64,000 nucleotides of DNA from Solibacillus sp. FSL W7-1436 (lineage in GTDB: Bacteria; Bacillota; Bacilli; Bacillales_A; Planococcaceae): contig NZ_JBBOWV010000001.1 in assembly GCF_038007305.1 (NCBI RefSeq), forward strand, positions 2,470,501 to 2,534,500, written 5' to 3'. Positions 49,771 through 58,822 of this stretch are shown piece by piece. The notes beneath the pieces were generated by a model. It ran no database searches. It was given only the letters and a program-made list of their open reading frames with translations, and was not told where the DNA came from. The translations under genes were made by a program, and so were the position numbers. Position 1 is the first letter of the stretch, and each line of letters begins with the position of its first letter.

Positions 49771-52062
49771 TTGGAAAAAAAGAAAAGTACTAAAACAAAA
49801 GCAAAGACAAAGCCGACGCTAAAGCCAAAGACGAAAGAGGAGCTCCATCCGCTCGCATATGAAATTATCGGCTTGCTGCTCATTGCATTAGCCATTATCG
49901 AATTTCTGGAGTTTGGGCTTGTTGGAAGAATGCTCCATTCAATCGCCATGTTTTTCTTCGGCAATCTGCATTTCATCATCCCGTTGCTGTGCTTTTTAAT
50001 AGCAGGGATGCTAATGGTCAAACGCCGTGGTGTCGCATTCAATACCCGCGTCGTATACGGTGTGCTGTTTGTCGGGGCCAGCCTGACGATTTTCAGTCAT
50101 AGTCTGTTATTCGAACAGATGCATGCAACGAACACACTGTTGTCAAATTCCGTATTGAAGGAAACATGGAGAATACTCATCAGTACGGATGGAATTGCAA
50201 ATCGCAGCAATGCGCTTGGCGGCGGTATGATCGGCGGAATATTATTCAGCCTGTTCCATGTATTATTCGATGCATCCGGAGCAAAAATTGCCGCATTTGT
50301 ATTATTGGCAATCGGGATAATTTTAATTACCGGAAAAGCGCTCGTGCCCATTTTAGTGGAGAAAGCCCCTGCAATTAAGGGAAAGTTCAAAAGAACGAAA
50401 CGCAGCACAAGAAGTAAGCCGAAACCTGAACCTCAAGAGAAACTGCGACGTTCTAAAACCGAACCGATCATCGAAGAGGAAGCGGCTGATCTGGAGGACC
50501 TGATCATTACGACGGCAGCGCCGAAACATCATGAGCCGATCATTTCAAATTTTGTGGAGCAAGTGAAACAGGAAAAGCAAAAAGGTATTGAAATCGAAGT
50601 AGAGGAAAAAATAAGTGAGCCAATCATGGCCGTAACATCCGAAACGGACCAAACGTATATTTTGCCTTCCATGCAGCAGCTGAACCCGCCGCCCGAACAC
50701 GATCAAAGCGGCGAATATTCAGTCATCCAAACAAATGCAAAGAAACTGGAACAAACATTTTTAAGCTTCGGTGTAAAAGCGAAAGTGACACAAGTCCATT
50801 TAGGTCCAGCGGTGACAAAATATGAGGTCATGCCGGACACAGGTGTAAAAGTAAGTAAGATTGTCAGCCTTCAAGATGACTTGGCACTTGCCCTTGCAGC
50901 AAAAGATATCCGTATTGAAGCACCGATTCCGGGTAAATCGGCTGTCGGAATCGAAGTGCCGAACAGTGAAGTGGCCGTCGTAACATTACGCGAAGTGCTT
51001 GAAGCAAACGAACAGGTGAAAGTCGGGGCCAAATTGCTCGTAAGTTTGGGACGCGATGTAACAGGCCAGGCAATAGCGGCGGAATTAAACAAAATGCCGC
51101 ACTTATTGGTTGCCGGTTCAACAGGCAGCGGTAAAAGTGTATGTATCAATGGCATTATTGTGTCACTATTAATGCGCGCAAAACCAAGTGAAGTGAAAAT
51201 GATGATGATCGACCCGAAAATGGTCGAGCTAAGTGTATATAACGGGATTCCGCATTTATTGGCACCCGTTGTAACAGATCCGCGTAAAGCGGCGCAGGCA
51301 TTGCAGAAAGTTGTGTCGGAAATGGAACGCCGCTATGATCTCTTTTCACACTCTGGTACAAGGAATATTGAAGGATATAACGAATATATCGATATAGGCA
51401 ATGAAGATGCATTGGAAAAACAGCCGAAACTTCCGTATATTGTTGTCATTGTCGATGAGTTGGCGGACTTAATGATGGTTGCGTCGAGTGAAGTGGAAGA
51501 TGCGATTACACGACTTGCCCAAATGGCGCGTGCAGCAGGGATTCACCTTATTATCGCAACACAAAGACCGTCCGTTGATGTTATTACCGGCATCATCAAA
51601 GCGAATATTCCTTCCCGTATTGCATTTGCCGTATCGTCGGCTGTCGATTCCCGCACAATTTTGGATATGGGCGGTGCCGAGAGATTACTTGGCCGCGGTG
51701 ACATGCTGTATTTACCGGCAGGCGCATCCAAACCGGTCCGTGTGCAAGGTGCATTTGTAAGTGATCATGAAGTGGAAAGAATTATTAACAGTGTCATTGA
51801 GCAGCAAAAAGCTCAATATGAGGAGGCGATGATTCCGACCGATGAACCAATCGTTGATGTGATGGACGAAACGGACGACTTGTATGACGAAGCCGTACAA
51901 CTCGTTCTGGAAATGCAGACAGCTTCCGTATCTTTACTGCAGCGTAGATTCAGAATCGGGTATTCACGTGCAGCCCGGATTGTCGATCAGATGGAACAGC
52001 GCGGGATTGTCGGACCACCAGAAGGAAGTAAACCGCGCCAAGTGCTGGGAAATCGATTTTAA
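49771..52062 (+). CDS. spoIIIE: DNA translocase SpoIIIE/FtsK
   Basis: SpoIIIE pumps the forespore chromosome through the sporulation septum. Start TTG 49771 with AGTAGGTGA upstream gives 763 residues. A basic N-terminus leads into four or so membrane helices (about 28-185), then a charged linker. The FtsK motor follows with Walker [15 protein letters not shown] (about 448-461), Walker [13 protein letters not shown] and [13 protein letters not shown]. The C-terminal gamma winged helix ([24 protein letters not shown]) recognises the SRS/KOPS-type skew sequence. Confidence 0.96.
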   Translation: MEKKKSTKTKAKTKPTLKPKTKEELHPLAYEIIGLLLIALAIIEFLEFGLVGRMLHSIAMFFFGNLHFIIPLLCFLIAGMLMVKRRGVAFNTRVVYGVLFVGASLTIFSHSLLFEQMHATNTLLSNSVLKETWRILISTDGIANRSNALGGGMIGGILFSLFHVLFDASGAKIAAFVLLAIGIILITGKALVPILVEKAPAIKGKFKRTKRSTRSKPKPEPQEKLRRSKTEPIIEEEAADLEDLIITTAAPKHHEPIISNFVEQVKQEKQKGIEIEVEEKISEPIMAVTSETDQTYILPSMQQLNPPPEHDQSGEYSVIQTNAKKLEQTFLSFGVKAKVTQVHLGPAVTKYEVMPDTGVKVSKIVSLQDDLALALAAKDIRIEAPIPGKSAVGIEVPNSEVAVVTLREVLEANEQVKVGAKLLVSLGRDVTGQAIAAELNKMPHLLVAGSTGSGKSVCINGIIVSLLMRAKPSEVKMMMIDPKMVELSVYNGIPHLLAPVVTDPRKAAQALQKVVSEMERRYDLFSHSGTRNIEGYNEYIDIGNEDALEKQPKLPYIVVIVDELADLMMVASSEVEDAITRLAQMARAAGIHLIIATQRPSVDVITGIIKANIPSRIAFAVSSAVDSRTILDMGGAERLLGRGDMLYLPAGASKPVRVQGAFVSDHEVERIINSVIEQQKAQYEEAMIPTDEPIVDVMDETDDLYDEAVQLVLEMQTASVSLLQRRFRIGYSRAARIVDQMEQRGIVGPPEGSKPRQVLGNRF

Positions 52063-52171
52063 CTAGGAAAACCTTGACATTGTCGCGCTTTTCTGAATAT
52101 ATTCATTTCTATAAGTTTTGAAATAAATTCGCTAATTTTTCACATTAACATGACACATTTAAAGAAATATG

Positions 52172-52200
52172 TTTTCTTTTTTTGTTTAAAGTGTTATATT
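52172..52200 (+). promoter_or_regulatory. Predicted promoter upstream of the GntR regulator gene
   Basis: The extended -10 TGTTATATT (hexamer 52195-52200) stands out; the -35 (TTTTCT, 52172-52177) is poor. Confidence 0.45.
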
Positions 52201-52227
52201 ATTCACGAATTAGTAGGAATGTTGTAC

Positions 52228-52241
52228 ATCAGATGTCTGAT
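52228..52241. promoter_or_regulatory. Possible GntR operator
   Basis: ATCAGA-TG-TCTGAT is a near-perfect inverted repeat in the leader, about 28 nt after the -10 and 26 nt before the regulator's TTG start. GntR/HutC proteins usually bind such sites; autoregulation is inferred. Confidence 0.4.
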
Positions 52242-52266
52242 CTCTATGTTATGGTGGTGATACTAA

Positions 52267-52995
52267 TTGACAATTAAAGCAGATCATCGTCATTTATACT
52301 TACAAGTGATTGATCGTTTGAAGTCAGATATAGATAAAGGGACCTATCGTGAGAACGAAAAATTACCCTCAGAATTCGAACTTTCAAAAACATTAGGTGT
52401 AAGTCGTGCAACGCTTCGTGAAGCACTGCGACTTTTGGAAGAAGAAAACATTATTGTCCGACGTCATGGTGTCGGTACATTCGTCAATCCAAAGCCTGTT
52501 TTTACATCAGGCATTGAACATTTATCGAGTGTATCTTCCATGATCGAAAACGCTGGTATGAATCCAGGCACAATCTTCATCAGTGCGAAGGAAGAAAAAG
52601 CAACGGAAGATGATGTGGAGCGTTTCCAAACTGACATTGATGACAATGTTATCACGATTGAACGTGTAAGAACGGCAGACAATGAACCGGTCGTTTACTG
52701 TGTAGACAAAGTACCGGCAAATTTACTGCCAAGTGAATTTATAAGTAATCAAAACGTCTCGATTTTTTCGGCTTTAGAGCAAACCGGATCCATCCGTGTC
52801 GCATATGCAGTGACATATATTGATCCAGTCGGCTTCCACGATGAAGTATCACCGATATTGAAATGTGGGCCGGAAACAGCATTACTTGTATTAAAGCAAC
52901 TTCACTATGATGAAAATGATCGTGTAGTTCTTTATTCAAAAAATTATTTTAGAGCTGACAAATTCAGCTTCCATGTAGTACGTAAACGGGTGTAG
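52267..52995 (+). CDS. GntR-family (HutC-type) transcriptional regulator
   Basis: The 242-residue protein has an N-terminal winged helix ([53 protein letters not shown]) and a C-terminal UTRA effector domain (about 85-240). Start TTG 52267 has GGTGGTGA upstream. It lies directly before the BMP nucleoside transporter and after spoIIIE, where B. subtilis has ymfC. It probably controls the transporter; the effector is unknown. Confidence 0.92.
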   Translation: MTIKADHRHLYLQVIDRLKSDIDKGTYRENEKLPSEFELSKTLGVSRATLREALRLLEEENIIVRRHGVGTFVNPKPVFTSGIEHLSSVSSMIENAGMNPGTIFISAKEEKATEDDVERFQTDIDDNVITIERVRTADNEPVVYCVDKVPANLLPSEFISNQNVSIFSALEQTGSIRVAYAVTYIDPVGFHDEVSPILKCGPETALLVLKQLHYDENDRVVLYSKNYFRADKFSFHVVRKRV

Positions 52996-53056
52996 AACAA
53001 TAATTTCTATTATTTAATTCCTGCTAATATCAATTACCTTTGAGGGGGACTCATTA

Positions 53057-54160
53057 ATGAAAAAGCGTAAATTTGGTTTATTAATTTCTTCTGTAGTAGC
53101 AACTGGTGCAATTTTGGCGGCATGCGGAACTGACGAAGAGTCAACTGATTCAAAAGACACTTCAAACAATGATTCTAATTCTGGTTCTGAAACAACTGAC
53201 GCAGGTTCTGGCGATTTCTCTATCGCAATGGTTACAGACGTTGGTGGTGTAGACGACAAATCATTCAACCAATCAGCTTGGGAAGGTGTTCAGCAATTCG
53301 GTGCTGACAACAACCTATCGAAAGGTGACGGTGGTTTCGACTACTTACAATCTCAATCAGATGCTGACTACAACACAAACTTAAACAACTTATTACGTCG
53401 TGACTTCGATTTAGTATTCGGTGTTGGTTTCATGATGGGTGATGCAATTGAAGAAATCGCTAATGACAATCCAGATGCACAGTTAGCATTAATCGATGCT
53501 GAAGTAGCAGCTGACAACGTAGCAAACATCCTGTTCAAAGAGCAAGAAGGTGCTTTCTTAGCTGGTGTTGTTGCAGCTTCAATGTCTGAATCAGGCAAAA
53601 TCGGTTTCGTAGGTGGTACAGATATCCCAGTAATTAACCGCTTCCACGCTGGTTTCATCGAGGGTGCAAAAGCTGTTAACCCGGATATCGAAATCCAAGT
53701 AAACTACACAGGTGTATTTGACGACGCTTCTAAAGGTAAAATCGCTGCGAACTCAATGTACTCTTCTGGCGTAGATATTATCTTCCACGCTGCTGGCGGT
53801 ACTGGTAACGGTGTATTCTCAGAAGCTAAAGAGCGTAAAGCAAAAGATCCTGATGCTAACGTATGGGTAATCGGTGTTGACGCTGACCAATATGCAGAAG
53901 GTCAAGTGGATGACTCTACAAACATCACATTAACTTCTATGTTAAAAGGTGTTAACAACGCAGTAGTGGATATCGCTACAAAAGCTAAAAACGGTGAGTT
54001 CCCAGGTGGTACAACGACTGTTTACGGTTTAGCTGAAGACGGTGTTGGCTTAGCAGATTCTCGTGGTGCAATTCCTCAAGAAGTAATGGATAAAGTAGAA
54101 GAATATAAAGAGAAAATTGCTTCTGGCGAAATTAAAGTTTCAGAAGAAAAACCTGAATAA
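53057..54160 (+). CDS. BMP-family nucleoside-binding lipoprotein (NupN/TcsA-like)
   Basis: This is the substrate-binding lipoprotein of an ABC importer of purine nucleosides. The signal peptide ends in a lipobox ILAAC with lipidated Cys23, followed by a Ser/Asn/Asp/Thr-rich tether (about 24-55). The BMP domain shows VTDVGGVDDKSFNQSAWEG, GFVGGTDIPVINRFHAGFIEG and VIGVDADQY. It has 367 residues. Strongly biased codons indicate abundant expression. GAGGGGG lies upstream of the ATG. Confidence 0.94.
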   Translation: MKKRKFGLLISSVVATGAILAACGTDEESTDSKDTSNNDSNSGSETTDAGSGDFSIAMVTDVGGVDDKSFNQSAWEGVQQFGADNNLSKGDGGFDYLQSQSDADYNTNLNNLLRRDFDLVFGVGFMMGDAIEEIANDNPDAQLALIDAEVAADNVANILFKEQEGAFLAGVVAASMSESGKIGFVGGTDIPVINRFHAGFIEGAKAVNPDIEIQVNYTGVFDDASKGKIAANSMYSSGVDIIFHAAGGTGNGVFSEAKERKAKDPDANVWVIGVDADQYAEGQVDDSTNITLTSMLKGVNNAVVDIATKAKNGEFPGGTTTVYGLAEDGVGLADSRGAIPQEVMDKVEEYKEKIASGEIKVSEEKPE

Positions 54161-54174
54161 TAATTCTTAATGGT

Positions 54175-54210
54175 AATCATCATAGGGGAATTATTCCCTA
54201 TGATGATTTT
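54175..54210 (+). terminator. Terminator after the BMP lipoprotein gene
   Basis: AATCATCATAGGG pairs with CCCTATGATGATT, followed by TTCT. A leaky terminator here would keep the binding protein in excess over the transporter. Confidence 0.75.
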
Positions 54211-54213
54211 CTA

Positions 54214-54229
54214 ATGTAAACGCTCGTTT
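54214..54229 (+). promoter_or_regulatory. cre-like CcpA site 1 upstream of the nucleoside ABC genes
   Basis: ATGTAAACGCTCGTTT fits the cre consensus WTGNAANCGNWNNCWW at 15 of 16 positions. Confidence 0.45.
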
Positions 54230-54260
54230 TAAATATTCAGTAAATTTAGTATTAAGAGAA

Positions 54261-54276
54261 ATGTAAGCGTTATATT
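54261..54276 (+). promoter_or_regulatory. cre-like CcpA site 2 upstream of the nucleoside ABC genes
   Basis: ATGTAAGCGTTATATT fits the same cre consensus at 15 of 16 positions, 47 bp after the first site. Confidence 0.45.
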
Positions 54277-54337
54277 TTCATAGAATTGTAAGAAAAGGGA
54301 CGTATTCAGTGTAGAATTCGCCTGAAAAAATTAATAG

Positions 54338-54365
54338 ATGAAAGATTTTCCCAAAAATCTTTCAT
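54338..54365 (+). other. Perfect 12-bp hairpin before the ABC ATPase gene
   Basis: ATGAAAGATTTT pairs exactly with AAAATCTTTCAT around a four-nt loop. No T tract follows, so it is more likely an mRNA stability or processing element than a terminator. Confidence 0.55.
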
Positions 54366-54420
54366 GTGTTAATTTTATAAAAATAATTTTAAAGATAAAT
54401 AGCCTAAGGGAGTGAGTCTA

Positions 54421-55962
54421 GTGGAATACGTGATTGAAATGCTCGGGATCCGTAAAGAGTTCGGTAATTTCGTAGCAAACAACAATATCACCCTCCAGTT
54501 AAAAAAAGGCGAAATTCATGCACTACTAGGGGAAAACGGTGCAGGTAAATCGACTTTAATGAATGTACTTTTCGGTCTATATCAACCAGAAGCCGGAGAA
54601 ATTAAAGTACGCGGAGAAGCGGTAAAAATTACAGATCCGAATAAAGCAAATGATTTAGGAATCGGAATGGTGCACCAGCACTTTATGCTTGTGGAAAACT
54701 TTACGGTTACAGAAAACATCATTTTAGGAAGCGAACCTACGAAACTGGGTGCGATCAACATTAAAGATGCGGCAAAAGACATTGCTGCATTATCGAAGAA
54801 ATACAACTTGGATGTGGATCCATTTGCGAAAATTGAAGATATTTCTGTCGGAATGCAACAGCGTGTAGAAATTTTAAAAACGTTGTACCGCGGTGCGGAA
54901 ATCCTTATTTTTGACGAGCCGACTGCATCATTAACACCTCAGGAAATTACAGAATTGATAGCGATTTTAAAACTTCTGATCAAAGAGGGCAAATCGATTA
55001 TCATCATTACACATAAGCTGAAAGAAATTATGGAAGTATCTGACCGCGTAACAATTATCCGTAAAGGTGAAGGGGTTGGAACGGTCGTAACAGCTGAAAC
55101 AAACCCGGATCAGCTTGCTGAACTAATGGTTGGCCGACAAGTAGAATTCAAAACAGAAAAAGGGGAAGCAAACCCTGCTGAAGAAATCTTCAAAGTCGAA
55201 AACCTTGTTGTAACGGATTACCGCGATGTCGAAAAAGTAAAAGGTCTGAATTTATCAATTCGCCGTGGTGAAATCGTTGGTATTGCAGGGATTGACGGAA
55301 ATGGTCAATCGGAATTAATCGAAGCAATTACAGGGCTGCGCAAAATTAAGAGCGGTAAAGTGACGTTAGGCGGCAAAGATATTACAGGCTTAAAACCGCG
55401 TGAAATTACGGAAACAGGGGTAGGTCATATTCCTCAGGACCGTCACAAACACGGGCTTGTCCTGGATTTCCCTATTGGGCACAATATCGCACTACAAACT
55501 TACTACAAATCGCCAATTTCAAAAGGCGTTATTATGGACTATAAGAAAATTAATGAAAAAGCACGCAAAATCATTGAAGAGTATGATGTTCGTACAGGCC
55601 ATGGCGAAATGACGCCTGCACGTGCGCTATCAGGCGGTAACCAGCAAAAGGCGATTATCGGACGTGAAGTCGACCGTGATCCGGATCTATTGATCGCAGC
55701 ACTTCCTACTCGTGGATTGGATGTAGGGGCAATTGAATTTATTCACTCTCGTTTAATCGAACAACGTGATAAAGGAAAAGCCGTATTATTGATTTCGTTT
55801 GAATTGGATGAAGTAATGAACGTTTCTGACCGCATTGCCGTTATTTATGATGGAACAATCGTCGATACGGTTTATCCGAAAGAAACATCTGAACAAGAGC
55901 TTGGCTTATTAATGGCCGGTGAAAAACGTAAAGCAAAGGCAGTTAAGGAGGGGAACGAATAA
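54421..55962 (+). CDS. Nucleoside ABC transporter ATP-binding protein (NupO-like)
   Basis: This is a tandem ABC ATPase of the RbsA/NupO type. GTG 54421 with AAGGGAGTGAG gives 513 residues. The first half has GENGAGKSTLMN, ISVGMQQRVEIL and LIFDEPTASLTP; the second has the degenerate P-loop GIDGNGQSELIEA, LSGGNQQKAIIGRE and LLIAALPTRGLD, lacking the catalytic acidic pair, as usual for this family. The stop shares a base with the next gene. Confidence 0.94.
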   Translation: MEYVIEMLGIRKEFGNFVANNNITLQLKKGEIHALLGENGAGKSTLMNVLFGLYQPEAGEIKVRGEAVKITDPNKANDLGIGMVHQHFMLVENFTVTENIILGSEPTKLGAINIKDAAKDIAALSKKYNLDVDPFAKIEDISVGMQQRVEILKTLYRGAEILIFDEPTASLTPQEITELIAILKLLIKEGKSIIIITHKLKEIMEVSDRVTIIRKGEGVGTVVTAETNPDQLAELMVGRQVEFKTEKGEANPAEEIFKVENLVVTDYRDVEKVKGLNLSIRRGEIVGIAGIDGNGQSELIEAITGLRKIKSGKVTLGGKDITGLKPREITETGVGHIPQDRHKHGLVLDFPIGHNIALQTYYKSPISKGVIMDYKKINEKARKIIEEYDVRTGHGEMTPARALSGGNQQKAIIGREVDRDPDLLIAALPTRGLDVGAIEFIHSRLIEQRDKGKAVLLISFELDEVMNVSDRIAVIYDGTIVDTVYPKETSEQELGLLMAGEKRKAKAVKEGNE

Positions 55963-57011
55963 TGTCAAATCGAGTCGTGAATCTGCTCGTTCCACTTATC
56001 TCGGTAGTTTTAGGATTACTTGTCGGCGGTATCATCATGGTTGTCAGCGGCTATGATGCAATCGATGGGTATACAGCACTATGGAATGGTATTTTCGGAG
56101 ATTCCTATTCTATCGGTAATACAATTCGTCAAATTACACCGTATATTTTAGCGGGTCTGGCGGTAGCATTCGCCTTCCGTACGGGACTGTTCAACATCGG
56201 TGTTGAAGGTCAGCTGTTAATGGGTTGGCTTGCAGCGGCATATGTAGGTTATGCCATTGAAGGATTGCCACGTATCATCCACTTGCCATTAGCATTACTT
56301 GCAGCAGCAGCAGCGGGTGCATTCTGGGCATTTATCGTAGGTTTCCTGAAAGCAAAACTTCAAGTACACGAAGTAATTGCTTCGATCATGTTAAACTACA
56401 CAGCATTATATTTAACAAATGCTGCGATTAAATCATTATCAGACGGCGGATTCAAAACGCCGACGGTATTGGAGTCAGCGACATTACGTAATCAGTGGTT
56501 ACGTGAAATTACGGACAATTCAAGTCTTCACCTGGGGATTATCGTGGCACTGATCATGGTAGTTGTCATGTGGTTTATTTTAGAAAAAACAACGCGCGGT
56601 TATGAGTTGAAAGCAGTAGGGTTCAACAAAAACGCTGCTGAATATGCAGGTATGAACGTAAACCGCAACATCATTTTAGCGATGACAATTTCAGGTGTAT
56701 TCGCCGGCCTGGGCGGTGCGATGGAAGCACTGGGAACATACCAAAACGCTTCGATTAAAGCAGCTGCTTCAGGTATCGGATTCGACGGGATTGCCGTTGC
56801 ATTACTAGGTGCGAACAATCCGATCGGTGTATTCTTCGGGGCTTCGTTATTTGGTTCCCTGAAATACGGATCATTAAACATGCCGAATGAAGCAGGTATT
56901 CCGGAAGAAATCGTATCAATCATTATTGCAGTAATTATTCTATTCGTAGCTTCAGGCTATATTTTACGTGTTGGTTTACAGAAATTCGGAAAGAAAAAGG
57001 AGGGCAAGTAA
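55962..57011 (+). CDS. Nucleoside ABC transporter permease (NupP-like)
   Basis: The 349-residue permease has eight or more membrane segments and BPD_transp_2-type motifs (FRTGLFNIGVEGQLLMG; GFNKNAAEYAGMNVNRNI). It starts at the ATPase stop (TAATG) and is followed by a second, related permease, giving a heterodimeric channel. Confidence 0.94.
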   Translation: MSNRVVNLLVPLISVVLGLLVGGIIMVVSGYDAIDGYTALWNGIFGDSYSIGNTIRQITPYILAGLAVAFAFRTGLFNIGVEGQLLMGWLAAAYVGYAIEGLPRIIHLPLALLAAAAAGAFWAFIVGFLKAKLQVHEVIASIMLNYTALYLTNAAIKSLSDGGFKTPTVLESATLRNQWLREITDNSSLHLGIIVALIMVVVMWFILEKTTRGYELKAVGFNKNAAEYAGMNVNRNIILAMTISGVFAGLGGAMEALGTYQNASIKAAASGIGFDGIAVALLGANNPIGVFFGASLFGSLKYGSLNMPNEAGIPEEIVSIIIAVIILFVASGYILRVGLQKFGKKKEGK

Positions 57012-57012
57012 C

Positions 57013-57972
57013 ATGAGCTTTTTAGAAGTGTTATACTTTATCGTCCCTTCTGCCCTTTTATACGCAACACCGCTTATTTTAACAGGTATCGGGGCTCTAT
57101 TCTCGGAGCGTGCAGGGGTAATCGGTCTTGGTGTTGAAGGGTTAATGATTGTCGGTGCATTTACAGGTATTTATATCAACTTGGAATACTATGATGACTT
57201 TGGCAGAAACGTAATTTGGCTGGCATTGCTTGCTTCATTACTGGCAGGAGCCATTTTCTCATTAATCATTGCGATTGCAGCAGTAACATTCCGTGCAGAC
57301 CAAACGGTAACGGGTGTTGCTCTGAACATGCTTGCTGCAGCAATTACTGTTTTCTTAGTAAAACTGATTTACGGTAAAGGTCAAACAGATATGGTCCAAG
57401 CACCATTACAACGTTTTGAAATACCGTATTTAGCCGATATACCGTTTTTAGGACCATTGCTGTTCCACAACGTGTATTCAACTACGATTATCGCGTTCAT
57501 CGTGGCAATCGGTGCATGGTTCATACTTTACAAAATGCCATTCGGTCTGCGTATCCGCGCAGTTGGGGAACATCCGATGGCAGCAGATACAATGGGGATC
57601 AACGTAGCGAAAATGCGCTACATCGGTGTAATGATTTCCGGTGCGTTAGCAGGTGTCGGCGGTGCATCATTAGCGATGACATCATCAAGCGACTTCTCTG
57701 CATCAACAGTAGCCGGACAAGGATTCATCGCCATCGCCGCAATGATCTTCGGTAAATGGCATCCAATCGGAACATTAGGTGCCGCACTATTCTTCGGCTT
57801 GGCACAAACATTAAGTATCGGTGGTGGAAACATCCCGTTCATTCAGGATATCCCACCGGTAATCCTGCAAGTCCTGCCATACGTCCTGACAATCCTGGCA
57901 TTAGCAGGCTTCGTAGGAAAAGCAGTAGCACCAAAAGCATCAGGCGTCCCTTACATCAAAGGAAAACGCTAA
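57013..57972 (+). CDS. Nucleoside ABC transporter permease (NupQ-like)
   Basis: ATG 57013 has AAGGAGGG upstream and gives 319 residues, MSFLEVLYFIVPSALLYATPL onward. It shows FSERAGVIGLGVEGLMIVGAF and GEHPMAADTMGINVAKMRYIG, parallel to the first permease. It is the last gene of the transporter operon and is followed by a strong terminator. Confidence 0.94.
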   Translation: MSFLEVLYFIVPSALLYATPLILTGIGALFSERAGVIGLGVEGLMIVGAFTGIYINLEYYDDFGRNVIWLALLASLLAGAIFSLIIAIAAVTFRADQTVTGVALNMLAAAITVFLVKLIYGKGQTDMVQAPLQRFEIPYLADIPFLGPLLFHNVYSTTIIAFIVAIGAWFILYKMPFGLRIRAVGEHPMAADTMGINVAKMRYIGVMISGALAGVGGASLAMTSSSDFSASTVAGQGFIAIAAMIFGKWHPIGTLGAALFFGLAQTLSIGGGNIPFIQDIPPVILQVLPYVLTILALAGFVGKAVAPKASGVPYIKGKR

Positions 57973-57978
57973 TTATAG

Positions 57979-58018
57979 AACCGCCTGTACAAAGCAGATT
58001 TGTGCAGGCGGTTTTTTT
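57979..58018 (+). terminator. Intrinsic terminator of the nucleoside transporter operon
   Basis: AACCGCCTGTACAAA pairs with TTTGTGCAGGCGGTT and is followed by T7. Confidence 0.92.
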
Positions 58019-58141
58019 GTTTTAAAGGTGAATAAAGTATACGCTCTGAACACGTTGTGCTGCGTTGCGGGCTAAATTAGGGAGTGGTGAATTGATTAGC
58101 CGAATTGGGGGCATGGAATTGATTAGCGGCATTTGGTGGGG

Positions 58142-58205
58142 AAGGAGAACATTTTGAAGGTAAAGGAGAAAGTTTTCAGGATAAAGTGGAAATGATTCAA
58201 GAAAA
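58142..58205. repeat. Short 21-nt array, core AAGGAGAA (array C1)
   Basis: Cores at 58142, 58163 and 58184 (AAGGAGAAC, AAGGAGAAA, AAGTGGAAA) are exactly 21 nt apart with variable DNA between. Upstream, GAATTGATTAGC occurs twice (58090 and 58117) at a 27-nt step. Confidence 0.65.
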
Positions 58206-58264
58206 TTAGTACTGCTCACTCGAAAGATAAGCAGTGCAAAATTTATTAGCCAAGTTTGGGAAGT

Positions 58265-58369
58265 ACATAGAACAAATTGAGTTATAAGTAGAAAGTATTC
58301 ATGAAAAAATAGAACGATTCACCTGAAAAGTAGAACGGCATACCCAGAAAGTAGAAAACGCAATTTTAT
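58265..58369. repeat. 21-nt array, core AAGTAGAA (array C2)
   Basis: Cores at 58265 (ACATAGAAC), 58286, 58307 (AAATAGAAC), 58328 and 58349 are exactly 21 nt apart. The 12 nt between cores vary. It lies in the 804-nt gap between the nucleoside transporter terminator and ymfF. Confidence 0.8.
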
Positions 58370-58485
58370 TAGCAAGTTACGTTAATGCGAGAACTTTGAA
58401 TTAGAAGGGAAGAAAATTCAGCATACCTTGACCCAGATCAAATAAGAAGCTCAAACCCTATACCAAACCGGTAGTTGTGCGGAGT

Positions 58486-58585
58486 GGAGGGGCCGACTCC
58501 TTGGGGATTAAGCGTGCGCGGAAAATCCACTTGATGTATGCCGCCGTAGAGGCATACATCAAGTTAGTTGGAGCCACGCCCCCAG
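58486..58585. repeat. Dispersed composite intergenic repeat, copy 3 (part A only)
   Basis: It carries GGGGATTAAGCGTGCGCGGA (58503-58522), the internal hairpin ACTTGATGTATGCC/GGCATACATCAAGT and the right border GGAGCCACGCCCCCAG. GTTGTGC (58473-58479) and GCACAAC outside can close a larger stem. Part B is absent. Confidence 0.8.
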
Positions 58586-58741
58586 GAAAGCGTGCCCCGC
58601 AACGCAGCACAACGACCCCATTAAGAAACGCAGAATGCGTACAAAACTTTTATTAAAAAGAAATTTTTTATTTTTCACACCATTCAAACTTTCCATTCAT
58701 AAATGTCACGAATTAGGGAACACTTAGTACGGATAATAACT

Positions 58742-58771
58742 TTGCACAAATCAAGGCAACACATGTATAGT
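58742..58771 (+). promoter_or_regulatory. Sigma-A promoter of ymfF
   Basis: TTGCAC (58742-58747) and TATAGT (58766-58771) are 18 bp apart, about 50 nt before the ymfF start. Confidence 0.65.
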
Positions 58772-58822
58772 AGAGAAGAAGCATTTATATTTATATTCAC
58801 GAGGTAGTCAGGAGGAGTTTTT

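Noticed and set aside
58022-58219. 65-residue - strand open frame after the nucleoside transporter
   Set aside because: It overlaps array C1 and a terminator region; its pattern comes from the repeats and there is no ribosome site.
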